From NCBI RefSeq assembly GCF_900110895.1, contig NZ_FOIQ01000001.1, forward strand, positions 836,472 through 900,471: 64,000 nt of DNA. The letters run 5' to 3'. Positions within the stretch are counted from its first letter, which is position 1; each line of letters starts with the position of its first letter. Shown here one piece after another: positions 9,247 to 16,149 of this stretch. A model generated the notes under the pieces. It ran no database searches. It was not told the origin of the DNA and worked only from the letters and a program-made list of their open reading frames with translations. The translations under genes and the position numbers were made by a program. Origin of the DNA: Prevotella aff. ruminicola Tc2-24 (GTDB taxonomy: Bacteria; Bacteroidota; Bacteroidia; Bacteroidales; Bacteroidaceae).

Positions 9247-10404
9247 ATGGATCTCGGACAATTTATCATACAGAACTTCCATGAGTTCCTCACCTATACG
9301 GCATTTGCCAATGCCACCGTCGGGAACCTCATCATGATTGTGGTGGGAGCCTTCTTCATCTGGCTCGCCATCAGAAAAGACTTTGAACCACTCCTGCTGG
9401 TACCCATCGGACTGGGTATCATCCTGGGTAACATCCCCTTCCGCGCTGACGCCGGACTGGAGATAGGTCTCTACGAAGACAACTCCGTGCTGAACATCTT
9501 CTACCAAGGCGTACGACAAGGGTGGTATCCGCCCCTTATCTTCCTCGGCATCGGTGCCATGACCGATTTCTCGGCGCTGCTGGCCAATCCCAAGCTCATG
9601 CTCATCGGCGCCTCCGCACAGTTTGGTATCTTCGGTGCCTACATGGTAGCGCTGGCCATGGGCTTCGAGCCCTCACAGGCAGCAGGCATCGCCATCATCG
9701 GTGGTGCCGACGGTCCTACCGCCATCTTCCTGTCGAGCAAGCTCTCACCCAACCTCATGGGTGCCATCGCCGTATGTGCCTACTCGTATATGGCCCTCGT
9801 GCCAGTGATACAGCCGTTCATCATGCGCCTGCTCACCACGAAGAAAGAGCGCGTCATCAAGATGAAGCCCGGTCGTGAGGTGTCACAGACCGAGCGCATC
9901 CTCTTCCCCATCATCGGTCTGCTGCTCACCACGTTCATCGTGCCCTCGGGCCTGCCGCTGCTGGGTATGCTGTTCTTCGGTAACCTGCTCAAGGAGAGTG
10001 GTAAGACCACCCGTCTGGCGAAGACCGCAGGTGCCGCACTGAACGATATCGTCGTGATGCTGCTCGGCCTCACCGTCGGCTGCTCCACACAGGCCAGCGA
10101 GTTCCTCACGATGAACACCATCAAGATCTTTGCCCTCGGTGCCATGGCCTTTATGATTGCCACCGCCTCCGGCGTGTGCTTCGTCAAGATCATGAACCTC
10201 TTCCTGCCCGAAGGTAAGAAGCTCAATCCGCTGATCGGTAATGCCGGTGTGAGTGCTGTGCCGATGGCCGCACGTATCAGTAATAACCTCGGTCTCGAGT
10301 ACGACCGCCACAACTTCCTGCTCATGCACGCCATGGGTCCGAATGTGGCTGGTGTCATCGGCTCGGCCGTAGCTGCCGGCGCTCTGCTCGGCTTCCTCTC
10401 ATAG
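9247..10404 (+). CDS. oadB: Sodium-translocating decarboxylase beta subunit (MmdB/OadB)
   Basis: 385 residues, strongly hydrophobic, with about nine membrane spans. It contains the diagnostic motif GGADGPTAIF (about residues 154-163), whose Asp is essential for Na+ coupling and carboxyl transfer from biotin in the family, and the conserved NNLGLEYDRHNFLLMHAMGPN stretch near the end. It couples decarboxylation to Na+ export across the inner membrane, conserving energy during propionate formation. 22 bases after the biotin carrier, 10 before the regulator gene. The substrate-specific alpha subunit is not in the window. Confidence 0.95.
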   Translation: MDLGQFIIQNFHEFLTYTAFANATVGNLIMIVVGAFFIWLAIRKDFEPLLLVPIGLGIILGNIPFRADAGLEIGLYEDNSVLNIFYQGVRQGWYPPLIFLGIGAMTDFSALLANPKLMLIGASAQFGIFGAYMVALAMGFEPSQAAGIAIIGGADGPTAIFLSSKLSPNLMGAIAVCAYSYMALVPVIQPFIMRLLTTKKERVIKMKPGREVSQTERILFPIIGLLLTTFIVPSGLPLLGMLFFGNLLKESGKTTRLAKTAGAALNDIVVMLLGLTVGCSTQASEFLTMNTIKIFALGAMAFMIATASGVCFVKIMNLFLPEGKKLNPLIGNAGVSAVPMAARISNNLGLEYDRHNFLLMHAMGPNVAGVIGSAVAAGALLGFLS

Positions 10405-10414
10405 ACAACCGCCC

Positions 10415-11011
10415 ATGATGCAAGGTAGACCGAAGATAGCTGTCGTCGACCCCAACACTCTGGCGGCCATGGGACTGAAGCAAATGCTCCAGACCGTCAT
10501 GCCCATCATGACGGTCGACACCTTCGGCTCGTTCTCCGAGCTCGAGGCCAACAGTCCCGACAGCTACTTCCACTACTTTGCCGCGATGAACATCGTGCTC
10601 GAAAACAAGGCGTTCTTCGCCGAGCGCAGACGGAAGACCATTGTGCTCACGCTCTCGCTCGACAGTATGTCACAGCTGTCCGAGTTCCACAGCCTCTGCA
10701 TCAATGTGCCTGAGTCCGACCTGGTGCGTGCGCTGCTCATGCTCGAGCAGCATGCCCACGGCCATGGTGAGAACCTCCCGCCGATGCCCGACATCCTCAC
10801 CCGTAAGATTCTCTCCGACCGTGAGATCGAGGTCATGTCGCTCATCGTACAAGGATATATCAACAAAGAGATTGCCGACCGTCTGCATATCGGTCTGTCC
10901 ACCGTCATCACCCATCGTAAGAACATCATGGAGAAGCTCGGCATGAAGAGTGTCAGCGCCCTTACCATCTATGCCGTCATGCACGGCTACGTCGACATCA
11001 ACAAGATCTAA
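10415..11011 (+). CDS. LuxR-type DNA-binding regulator with degenerate receiver-like domain
   Basis: 198 residues. The C-terminal ~65 residues are a typical LuxR/GerE helix-turn-helix: LSDREIEVMSLIVQGYINKEIADRLHIGLSTVITHRKNI in essence. The first ~110 residues begin like a response-regulator receiver (PKIAVVDPNTLAAMGLKQML) but where the phosphoacceptor Asp is expected (after strand 3, HYFAAMNIV) there is no Asp, so phosphorylation control is doubtful. It follows the beta subunit by 10 bases and is probably cotranscribed, suggesting that it adjusts its own decarboxylase operon or the divergent mutAB. A 13-bp hairpin follows at 11064-11093. Confidence 0.85.
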   Translation: MMQGRPKIAVVDPNTLAAMGLKQMLQTVMPIMTVDTFGSFSELEANSPDSYFHYFAAMNIVLENKAFFAERRRKTIVLTLSLDSMSQLSEFHSLCINVPESDLVRALLMLEQHAHGHGENLPPMPDILTRKILSDREIEVMSLIVQGYINKEIADRLHIGLSTVITHRKNIMEKLGMKSVSALTIYAVMHGYVDINKI

Positions 11012-11063
11012 AACGAAGTCTACCACCATTCTTAGTAGAGTCTATCGTTTTAAATAACACGTA

Positions 11064-11093
11064 GTAGTAGGCAGTTTCCTAACTGCCTACTAC
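11064..11093 (+). terminator. Perfect 13-bp hairpin after the decarboxylase operon
   Basis: GTAGTAGGCAGTT, loop TCCT, then its exact complement, ending at 11093 and followed by TTATATA. The U tract is weak, but the stem and position between convergent units (10415-11011 plus, 11127-11767 minus) make a bidirectional terminator likely. Confidence 0.65.
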
Positions 11094-11126
11094 TTATATA
11101 AAAGCCAAGATTCTTAAGCCAAGCAA

Positions 11127-11231
11127 CTACTTCTGAGGAGCTACAGGAGGTCGCTTCTTTGGCTCAACATTCACCAGCTTTCTTCTAGGAGGCGTTGGGC
11201 GTTTCTCCGAATCAGATGTTCTTGTTCCCAT
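11127..11231 (-). CDS. Tiny basic proline-rich protein next to the SLATT-like gene
   Basis: 34 residues, starting MGTRTSDSEKRPTPPRRK and ending KKRPPVAPQK: about one third Lys/Arg and one quarter Pro, no hydrophobic segment. The ATG lies 8 bases after the stop of the SLATT-like gene (11240), preceded by an A-rich stretch typical of ribosome binding in this phylum. Coding status is not proven by length, but position, spacing and coherent composition (no rare or random residue mix) support a translated partner. Function unknown; a soluble binder or regulator of the membrane protein is one possibility. Confidence 0.5.
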   Translation of the reverse strand: MGTRTSDSEKRPTPPRRKLVNVEPKKRPPVAPQK

Positions 11232-11239
11232 ATTTCTTT

Positions 11240-11767
11240 TTACTGTATGTTATTATCGTAGACATCATTATAAATCCGATCAAAATATCTATCAGTAAGC
11301 TCTTGGATCTTCATTTCCTCTTTTTTTGTTAAGCTACGACACAAACAGTTTAGCTCAGACTCGTTGCTGCCTTCTGTCTTTACAATCTCATCAAATCGAG
11401 CAGTCATTTTCACATCATCTACATCAGTATTGGGATCGTACCGCTCCATGAAGAGTTTCTCGAGTTTCTGCAAATAACCTTTATAAAAGTCATATATATT
11501 ATCCATCTTCTTTAGCTCTTCATCAGACTGCATCAGAAGAGGCAAACATTCTTTTATAATGGCAGAAACAGCAGCTATGACGGCTGAGATGATGGTTGCC
11601 CATTTACATTCAGAGAACGATGCTGTTGAAGCACAAATAACAGAAGCTAACACAATCAATAACGACGCAACTCTGTTAAACCTGCGTTTCTTATCGTTAT
11701 ACAATTCAATCTGCAAGAGGTAGCTCTTTGCCTTATACATCTCGGTCCAAACACGATTTATAATCAT
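11240..11767 (-). CDS. SLATT-like two-TM membrane protein
   Basis: 175 residues: an amphipathic N-terminal helix (1-28), two closely spaced membrane helices (about 33-51 and 56-78), then a long charged helical C-terminal region with coiled-coil character (about 82-170). This is the layout of SLATT domains (SMODS and SLOG-associating 2TM effector), proposed pore-forming effectors in nucleotide-signalled bacterial conflict systems. I recognise the architecture rather than a specific motif, so another 2TM family is possible. It has its own promoter (11861-11892), is followed by a 34-residue basic protein, and is AT-rich compared with the neighbouring metabolic genes, which fits an acquired gene. 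No nucleotidyltransferase (SMODS) gene is adjacent. Confidence 0.65.
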   Translation of the reverse strand: MIINRVWTEMYKAKSYLLQIELYNDKKRRFNRVASLLIVLASVICASTASFSECKWATIISAVIAAVSAIIKECLPLLMQSDEELKKMDNIYDFYKGYLQKLEKLFMERYDPNTDVDDVKMTARFDEIVKTEGSNESELNCLCRSLTKKEEMKIQELTDRYFDRIYNDVYDNNIQ

Positions 11768-11860
11768 CGTTATTCATTTTTTGTCTCATTGTATAAAACA
11801 ACAAGGGATTGGTTATATAGTTATTATCGATGTCAGACTATTGTTTTAAGTTCTACTCCG

Positions 11861-11892
11861 CAAAGATAACAAATTCCTCGTATCGAACCAAA
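11861..11892 (-). promoter_or_regulatory. Promoter of the SLATT-like gene pair
   Basis: Minus strand: TTTG (11889-11892), 20 bases, TATCTTTG (11861-11868). Full consensus match; predicted leader about 90 bases before the ATG at 11767. Confidence 0.75.
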
Positions 11893-12153
11893 TCTTTGAT
11901 GATAAAAGTTATATATCACCCTATGTGATAGGACTTTAGATACAAGAAAGGTGTACCGTTGCGGCTCTAAAAGTCTTCATATTTCCGTCAAGGTCTGTTG
12001 AATTATAGTAGCTCCAGCCTTCGTTTTGTCCTGAAAAAGTGCCGAAAAAAGTGTTCGTCTGAAGTTGCAAACTAGAAAAAACAAGGGGCTTCTTTAGTCC
12101 CTTTTTGCCCTGTTCGGTGTAGAGAGAGGGGGTATTCTGGGTAGCCCCGGCTT

Positions 12154-12188
12154 CTTACAGTCAAGGAGATTATCTCCACGACTGTAAG
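12154..12188. repeat. Inverted repeat 1 (nested)
   Basis: CTTACAGTC (12154-12162) and its exact complement GACTGTAAG (12180-12188) enclose a smaller palindrome GGAGA-TTA-TCTCC (12165-12177). No T run follows, so a simple terminator is unlikely. Confidence 0.75.
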
Positions 12189-12197
12189 GAATGGCAC

Positions 12198-12255
12198 TTA
12201 CGAGAGAAAGGGATCATCTCTATACCCTATAAGGGATTATCTCTTTCACTCGTAA
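12198..12255. repeat. Inverted repeat 2 with internal direct repeat
   Basis: Arms TTACGAG (12198-12204) and CTCGTAA (12249-12255), extended by GAAAG/CTTTC (12206-12210 with 12243-12247), with an A-A mismatch between. The loop holds CCCT-ATA-AGGG and a direct repeat of the type AAGGGAT(C/T)ATCTCT. The word ATCTC also occurs in repeat 1 and again at 12282-12287. Confidence 0.7.
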
Positions 12256-12292
12256 ACCCTATCTGAATGACTCATGGGGCCTATCTCTTTGA

Positions 12293-12315
12293 ACGAAAGA
12301 TGCCACCCCTTTCGT
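12293..12315. repeat. Inverted repeat 3
   Basis: ACGAAAG (12293-12299) and CTTTCGT (12309-12315) form a 7-bp stem around a 9-base loop. Confidence 0.65.
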
Positions 12316-12489
12316 GAATAAACTTAACTCGCTTATTATCAGTCAAATACACAAACAACTCAAAAATCGCGTGTACAGGGCTCATGATGATGTTTGTGAC
12401 TGCCACACGAGTTATGAGAGGGCGTTTGTAAAGATATATCATGTTTGTCCTTTCTTCGCCCCTTCAATGCTTTTGACAGGTCCTTTCGG

Positions 12490-12545
12490 CCCTTCGACAG
12501 GCTCAGGGACCGCGGAGGGAGGGGGCTCAGGGAGCGTGGAGGGCA
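12490..12545. repeat. GC-rich repeat CCCTTCGACAGGCTCAGGG and 24-base direct repeat
   Basis: CCCTTCGACAGGCTCAGGG at 12490-12508 resembles a short dispersed motif seen intergenically in many unrelated bacteria (from memory, not searched). Overlapping it, a 22-base unit starting GGCTCAGGGA occurs at 12500-12521 and 12524-12545 with four differences. Base composition differs sharply from the AT-rich flank. Confidence 0.6.
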
Positions 12546-12584
12546 TTGGGGCTGTGGCGGGGAGAGAGGAAAAGCACAGAAGTC

Positions 12585-12616
12585 TTTGGTTTTTCGAACG
12601 ATTTGATGTACCTTTG
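12585..12616 (+). promoter_or_regulatory. Promoter of tcdA
   Basis: TTTG (12585-12588), 20 bases, TACCTTTG (12609-12616). Start near 12621 leaves about 15 bases before the ATG at 12636, which fixes the gene start and rules out the longer in-frame ATG at 12546. Confidence 0.75.
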
Positions 12617-12635
12617 CAGCCAAAATACAAGAACG

Positions 12636-13436
12636 ATGGCAATAGAGAGTGCGATATTCAGAAGAAGTGAGCTGCTGCTCGGCGACGACACCATGGAGAA
12701 GATCGCCCGGCAACGGGTCATCATCTTCGGCGTGGGGGGCGTCGGATCGTGGTGCGCAGAGTGTCTGGTGCGAAGCGGCATCCGACAGATGACGATCGTG
12801 GACAGTGACCGCGTGTGCATCACCAATATCAACCGACAACTGATGGCGACGACCAAGACCATCGGACAGGTGAAGGTGGAAGCCCTGAAAGAACGACTGC
12901 TCTCCATCAACCCGTCGGCAGAGATCAACGCACTGCAGAAGATCTTCACCCAAGAGACGGCCGACGCGTTCGACCTCGACAGCTACGACTATATCATCGA
13001 TGCCATCGACTCGCTGAAGGATAAGGCACTGCTCATCCGTCTGGCCTGTCAGACACAAGCGAAGTTCTTCTCGTCGATGGGGGCTGCCCTGAAGATGGAC
13101 CCCACACGCATCAAGGTAACGGAGTTCTGGAAGGTGAAGGGCGACCCACTGGCGCGAGCCCTCCGTAAGAAGTTCAAGAGTCAGGGGCTGTATCCCAAGC
13201 GTAAGTTCCAGTGTGTGTACAGCGATGAACTGCTGACCAACCGCGGTCACAACGGCACCTGCGGCACAGAGCAGTGTATGTGTCCGAAGACGAAAGCGGG
13301 GCCTGGCGACCCCACCCTACTCAACCACGAGTGGTGCTCGGCGAAGGCACAGATCAACGGTACGATGGCTCACATCACCGCCATCTTCGGCTTCATGCTG
13401 GGCGGACTGGTGCTGAAGGATATCAGTCATCAATAG
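12636..13436 (+). CDS. tcdA: tRNA threonylcarbamoyladenosine dehydratase
   Basis: 266 residues, E1/ThiF-HesA fold. The nucleotide-binding motif GVGGVGSWCAE lies at about residues 32-42, followed by VDSDRVCITNINRQ, the Asp/Arg/Gln set that contacts ATP in ThiF-like proteins. A Cys-rich stretch (CGTEQCMC) lies near residue 210, as in other Bacteroidetes TcdA. The enzyme uses ATP to cyclise t6A at tRNA position 37 to ct6A. Usual length for the family (~240-270). Convergent with the glycogen operon, with only 21 bases between. Confidence 0.92.
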   Translation: MAIESAIFRRSELLLGDDTMEKIARQRVIIFGVGGVGSWCAECLVRSGIRQMTIVDSDRVCITNINRQLMATTKTIGQVKVEALKERLLSINPSAEINALQKIFTQETADAFDLDSYDYIIDAIDSLKDKALLIRLACQTQAKFFSSMGAALKMDPTRIKVTEFWKVKGDPLARALRKKFKSQGLYPKRKFQCVYSDELLTNRGHNGTCGTEQCMCPKTKAGPGDPTLLNHEWCSAKAQINGTMAHITAIFGFMLGGLVLKDISHQ

Positions 13437-13457
13437 GAACGCCTGAGCGTCGCCGCA

Positions 13458-14840
13458 TCAATCTTTCTTGGCGGCTGACTTCTTGGCTACGGCCTTCTTG
13501 GGAGCGGCGGCTTTCTTAGCGGCAGGCTTCTTGGCGGCAGAGGACTGGAGCTTTTCGAGACGAGCCTTGAGGCGCGTGATCTCCTTGTCTTTCATCTCTA
13601 TCTCATCGCCCTGATTTTTAATGGTCGTGAGCAGACTCTCCAGCTCGTCGTTGTCGATATCGAGCGGATAGAGAGCGTTCACCCTGTTGATGAAGTCGCC
13701 AAGGATATTCATATAGTTGGTGAAGGCATCGAACGGTCCACTGTAGATACCACGGTCGAGTCCGACGTTAGAGGGCTTGGTGGTCATGAAGCGGAAATTG
13801 TTGGAAGCCTGCAGATAATCCCAGTCTTGATTGATACGCGGATCGTCGGCGATGCGCAGACGGTCGGCCACGGAGTAGAGCTTCTCGAAGGCTTCGCGCT
13901 GCATGGCATTGCCGAGCCAGCAACTGGCGTCGCGCTCCTCGTCGACCCACGACAGGGTGTCGGGAACGTCGAGCTCACTGATGCTCTTGCAGGCCTTGCA
14001 GATCTCGGTGGGCGTGGAGAACGTGATGCCCTTGGCCTTGGCACAGGCCGGCAACGCCTTGATGAAGTCGAGGATGTTGCTTGACAAGGGCTGGGCGATA
14101 CCCAGGGCGGAGAGTTCCATGAAGATATTGATGATCTGCTCTTCCTCGGGCATGCGAGCGATACGGTCGATATAGTCGTCGGCGAAGAGCGGATAACCGT
14201 CCCACTCGGAGTTATTGAAGCGCAGGGAGATATCATCGGACAGTTCGATATCACGGAGCAACAGCTTCAGACTGGGAGCATTCTGACAGTGGTACACATA
14301 ATGGGGCGACTTCCAGCCGAGCACATGCTTGGCACCCTCGGTGAGCATACCCTTGAAGCCCATGGCGGCAATCTGTGCACCGATATCGTTGCTGTAGATG
14401 AGTGACGAGTTACGGGCGACGGTGGGCTTCTTACCGAACATTTCCTCGATCTTCGCAGCCTGTTTCTTCACGTCGCGGGCGAAGGTCTCCTCGTTGGCGA
14501 GCGACGACAGTCCGTGACTGTAGGGCTCGGCCAGGAACTCCACGCAACCAGTCTCGTTCATCTGCTGCAACTTCTCGAGTACCTGTGGGGCATGCATCTC
14601 CAACTGCTCGATACCTGTGCCCGAGAGGGAGAAGGCCACCTTGAAGTACTTACCGTTCTCGAGGATCATCTCGTGAAGGGCATTCAGGGCGGGCATATAA
14701 CTGCGCTCTACGATGTCGGTGATGCTACGCTCGTTCTCATAGTCATCGTAGTAGTAATGATCGGTACCGATATCGAAGAAACGGTAACGCTTCAGATGAA
14801 TAATCTGATGTATCTCGAAATATAAACAAATCGTTTTCAT
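13458..14840 (-). CDS. GH57 alpha-glucan hydrolase with histone-H1-like tail
   Basis: 460 residues. The N-terminus (YFEIHQIIHLKRYRF) and the region EFLAEPYSHGLSSL are characteristic of glycoside hydrolase family 57, retaining enzymes on alpha-1,4-glucans. No signal peptide, so cytosolic, consistent with glycogen turnover. Last gene of a three-gene operon with a debranching enzyme and GT4 glycosyltransferase, the standard Bacteroidales arrangement. After a short coiled coil (about 385-430) the last ~30 residues are almost only Lys, Ala and Pro (repeats of AAKK / PKKA), resembling H1-type nucleic-acid or polyanion binding tails. The catalytic role of the tail is unknown. Confidence 0.9.
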   Translation of the reverse strand: MKTICLYFEIHQIIHLKRYRFFDIGTDHYYYDDYENERSITDIVERSYMPALNALHEMILENGKYFKVAFSLSGTGIEQLEMHAPQVLEKLQQMNETGCVEFLAEPYSHGLSSLANEETFARDVKKQAAKIEEMFGKKPTVARNSSLIYSNDIGAQIAAMGFKGMLTEGAKHVLGWKSPHYVYHCQNAPSLKLLLRDIELSDDISLRFNNSEWDGYPLFADDYIDRIARMPEEEQIINIFMELSALGIAQPLSSNILDFIKALPACAKAKGITFSTPTEICKACKSISELDVPDTLSWVDEERDASCWLGNAMQREAFEKLYSVADRLRIADDPRINQDWDYLQASNNFRFMTTKPSNVGLDRGIYSGPFDAFTNYMNILGDFINRVNALYPLDIDNDELESLLTTIKNQGDEIEMKDKEITRLKARLEKLQSSAAKKPAAKKAAAPKKAVAKKSAAKKD

Positions 14841-14868
14841 AACTCTTAATTCTTAATTCTTTATTTAA

Positions 14869-16137
14869 TTATTCCCACCCCAGGGTTCTGAGATAGAGGG
14901 TACGTATCCAGCGGCCAACCTTCTCCCAGGTGATCTGGTCGACCTCACGCTGCCCTTCCTCCTTGAGGTATTGGAAGAGCGAGTCGTTGTGGCAGATCGA
15001 GTAGATGGCATCGGCCAGGGCGTGGATGTCCCAGTAGTCGACCTTGATACAGTTGTTGAGAATCTCGGCACAGCCCGACTGCTTGGAGATGATCGAGGGA
15101 GTGCCGCACTGCATGGCCTCCAAGGGAGAGATGCCGAAAGGCTCACTCACGGAGGGCATCACATATACATCGGAGGCTTTCAGGCACTCATATACCTGTC
15201 GACCTCGCATAAAGCCGGGGAAATGGAAACGGTCGGCGATGCCACGCTCGGCAGCCAGATGGATCATCGCGTCCATCATATCGCCTGAGCCCGCCATACA
15301 GAAACGAACGTTACGGGTACGGTGGAGCACCATCGTGGCAGCCTCGACGAAGTATTCGGGACCTTTCTGCATGGTGATGCGCCCGAGGAAGGTCACCACC
15401 TTCTCCTTGCCCGTATGATCGGGGCGCGGAATATCCTGATACTCCTGCGGCAGGGGGTAGACGGCATTGTGGACCGTGAAGCACTTACGCGGGTCCTGAT
15501 GGTATTGTTGGATGACCGTCTGACGGGTCAGCTCCGACACACACATGATACAGTCGGCCCAGTCCATACCGTTCTTCTCAATCGAGTAGACCGTGGGGTT
15601 CACCTTACCGCGTGAGCGGTCGAAGTCGGTGGCATGGACATGGATGCAGAGAGGCTTGCCGCTCACCTGCTTGGCATGGATGCCGGCAGGGAAGGTAAGC
15701 CAGTCGTGGGCATGGATGATATCGAATTGCTCCGTTCGTGCCACCTGTCCAGCAATGATCGAATAGTTGTTGATCTCTTCGTGCAGGTTGCCCGGATAAC
15801 CTCCGGCAAACTCCATGGCACCAAGATCGTTGACGTTCATATAGCTGAAGTCGGCATAGATATGCTCGCGGAGCCTAAAATAGTAATCGGGGTCCATGAT
15901 GCTGCCCACGCGCTGCTTCACGTAGTCGTAGTCGACATCACGGTATACGATAGGAACGGCGTTCATGGCAACAATACGACAGGCATGCTGACTCTCGTCG
16001 CCAAAGGGATGAGGCAGACAGAGCACGGTCTCGATATCGCCTTGGGCCTTCAGACCCTCAGAGATACCGTAGTTCGCGGTAGCCAGTCCACCAAACACAT
16101 GAGGAGGATACTCCCAACCAAACATCAATACTTTCAT
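14869..16137 (-). CDS. GT4-family glycosyltransferase, probable glycogen synthase
   Basis: 422 residues, GT-B fold. The N-terminal Rossmann half begins MKVLMFGWEYPPHVFGGLA, the GG loop that binds the nucleotide sugar. The C-terminal half holds the retaining GT4 signature: FLGRITMQKGPEYFVEA followed by MPSVSEPFGISPLEAMQCGTP, with Glu residues of the EX7E motif. Cytosolic. In Bacteroidales the gene occurs between GDE and GH57 genes and is annotated as a glycogen synthase; the operon here is identical. 12 bases after the debranching enzyme stop. Acceptor and donor (UDP- or ADP-glucose) cannot be told from sequence. Confidence 0.9.
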   Translation of the reverse strand: MKVLMFGWEYPPHVFGGLATANYGISEGLKAQGDIETVLCLPHPFGDESQHACRIVAMNAVPIVYRDVDYDYVKQRVGSIMDPDYYFRLREHIYADFSYMNVNDLGAMEFAGGYPGNLHEEINNYSIIAGQVARTEQFDIIHAHDWLTFPAGIHAKQVSGKPLCIHVHATDFDRSRGKVNPTVYSIEKNGMDWADCIMCVSELTRQTVIQQYHQDPRKCFTVHNAVYPLPQEYQDIPRPDHTGKEKVVTFLGRITMQKGPEYFVEAATMVLHRTRNVRFCMAGSGDMMDAMIHLAAERGIADRFHFPGFMRGRQVYECLKASDVYVMPSVSEPFGISPLEAMQCGTPSIISKQSGCAEILNNCIKVDYWDIHALADAIYSICHNDSLFQYLKEEGQREVDQITWEKVGRWIRTLYLRTLGWE

Positions 16138-16149
16138 CGTCGTTCCTCC

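Larger units (their letters stand above)
11893..12584. other. Long noncoding stretch with inverted repeats
   Basis: No credible gene between the SLATT promoter and the tcdA promoter. A weak hairpin with AAGGG/CCCTT arms and a T run lies near 12087-12113. Three consecutive inverted repeats follow at 12154-12188, 12198-12255 and 12293-12315, then a G/C-rich repeat pair at 12490-12545. Possible content: structured RNA, a remnant mobile element, or an intergenic repeat family. Confidence 0.6.

Noticed and set aside
12087-12113. Weak AAGGG/CCCTT hairpin with T5
   Set aside because: Stem of only five pairs with no transcript known to end there; not called a terminator.
12314-12670. ORF before tcdA
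   Set aside because: Runs through GC-rich repeats and into the tcdA promoter and start in another frame; low-complexity Gly/Ser product.
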